Position numbers and translations under genes: made by a program
Part shown: piece by piece, positions 63,877-64,000 of the stretch
Position numbering within the stretch: the first letter of the stretch is position 1
Layout of the letters: every line of letters starts with the position of its first letter
Origin: Xanthoparmelia taractica
Taxonomy: Eukaryota > Ascomycota > Lecanoromycetes > Lecanorales > Parmeliaceae
Reading direction: 5' to 3'
Assembly (NCBI GenBank): GCA_033085395.1
Contig: JANQBS010000048.1
Coordinates: forward strand, 62,001 to 126,000
Length of the DNA: 64,000 nt
Notes under the pieces: model-generated
What the model was told of the DNA's origin: nothing
The model's input: the letters and a program-made list of their open reading frames with translations, nothing else
Databases searched by the model: none

Positions 63877-64000
63877 AGAGTAACGTTGATAACTGTTAAG
63901 ACATTAATAGTATGGAGGATTTGAGAAGAAGTAGTCATCTGGAAGAACATGGTTGCTACCTGGAGACTGGGCAGCTGACGTTTGGAGGGGCATCTGCCCC

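Noticed and set aside
1..64000. tRNA, rRNA or CRISPR features
   Set aside because: Scanned by eye for T-loop-like GGTTCGANNCC and clover-leaf pairing in intergenic DNA; the few GGTTCGA hits are inside coding exons. CRISPR is not expected in a fungus and no spaced repeats were seen.

Overview
The window is nuclear DNA of a filamentous ascomycete (Pezizomycotina), probably a Dothideomycete. Genes carry many short introns of about 48 to 95 nt with GTRNGT donors and CTRAC-like branch points. Coding sequence is of medium GC, and one AT-rich, RIP-like island is present. The gene set is typical: HIG1 factor Rcf1, Sam37, Ach1, Rtc5, a Leptosphaeria-type proton-pumping rhodopsin and fungal PAL. All introns were placed by eye from splice signals, reading-frame continuity and family similarity. 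Exon coordinates in the entries are my models, not computed predictions.

Layout. 0-4.3 kb: the 3' end of a DnaJ-X co-chaperone, a conserved unknown, the APC11 RING subunit of the anaphase-promoting complex (four tiny exons on the minus strand), and the divergent sulfurtransferase TUM1. 4.3-8.4 kb: a fungal DUF7924-type protein with a PD...ExK nuclease-like signature, flanked by two copies of a short duplicated segment. 8.4-14.3 kb: a PIN-domain protein with C-terminal DFVPR-like repeats, and a Ser/Pro-rich coiled-coil protein. 16-19 kb: a ZIP metal transporter convergent with SAM37. 22.4-24.8 kb: an acyl/aryl-CoA ligase. 25-26.3 kb: C-rich then G-rich low-complexity DNA and a truncated GT2 synthase relic. 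27.1-31.1 kb: ILV1 (threonine dehydratase), divergent RCF1, and RTC6 (bL36m).

31.2-33.5 kb is an AT-rich repeat island. It holds a 1182-bp element with terminal inverted repeats and a perfect 10-bp target-site duplication, looking like a Mutator-type non-autonomous element inserted in one unit of a degenerate tandem repeat. 34-34.9 kb: a conserved unknown gene. 34.9-41.1 kb is gene-poor and microsatellite-dense, with one disrupted or readthrough small gene at 38.2 kb. 41.1-43.7 kb: phenylalanine ammonia-lyase. 45.6-46.8 kb: microbial rhodopsin. 48-49.8 kb: ACH1, divergent from RTC5 (50-52 kb). 52.4-55.5 kb: a WD-repeat protein. 56.2-58.5 kb: a coiled-coil conserved protein. 59-62 kb: mitochondrial isoleucyl-tRNA synthetase. 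62.3-63.9 kb: a UPF0183/PHAF1 protein.

Most genes are core housekeeping, with a marked mitochondrial theme (TUM1, SAM37, ILV1, RCF1, RTC6, ACH1, ISM1), but this looks like chance linkage rather than a cluster. The accessory material is the DUF7924 gene, the GT2 relic, the transposon island, and possibly the PAL and CoA-ligase pair, which are 17 kb apart. No complete unknown multi-gene system is evident. The strongest unusual signals are the MULE-like insertion, the PD-(D/E)XK-like DUF7924 protein and the disrupted gene at 38.2 kb.
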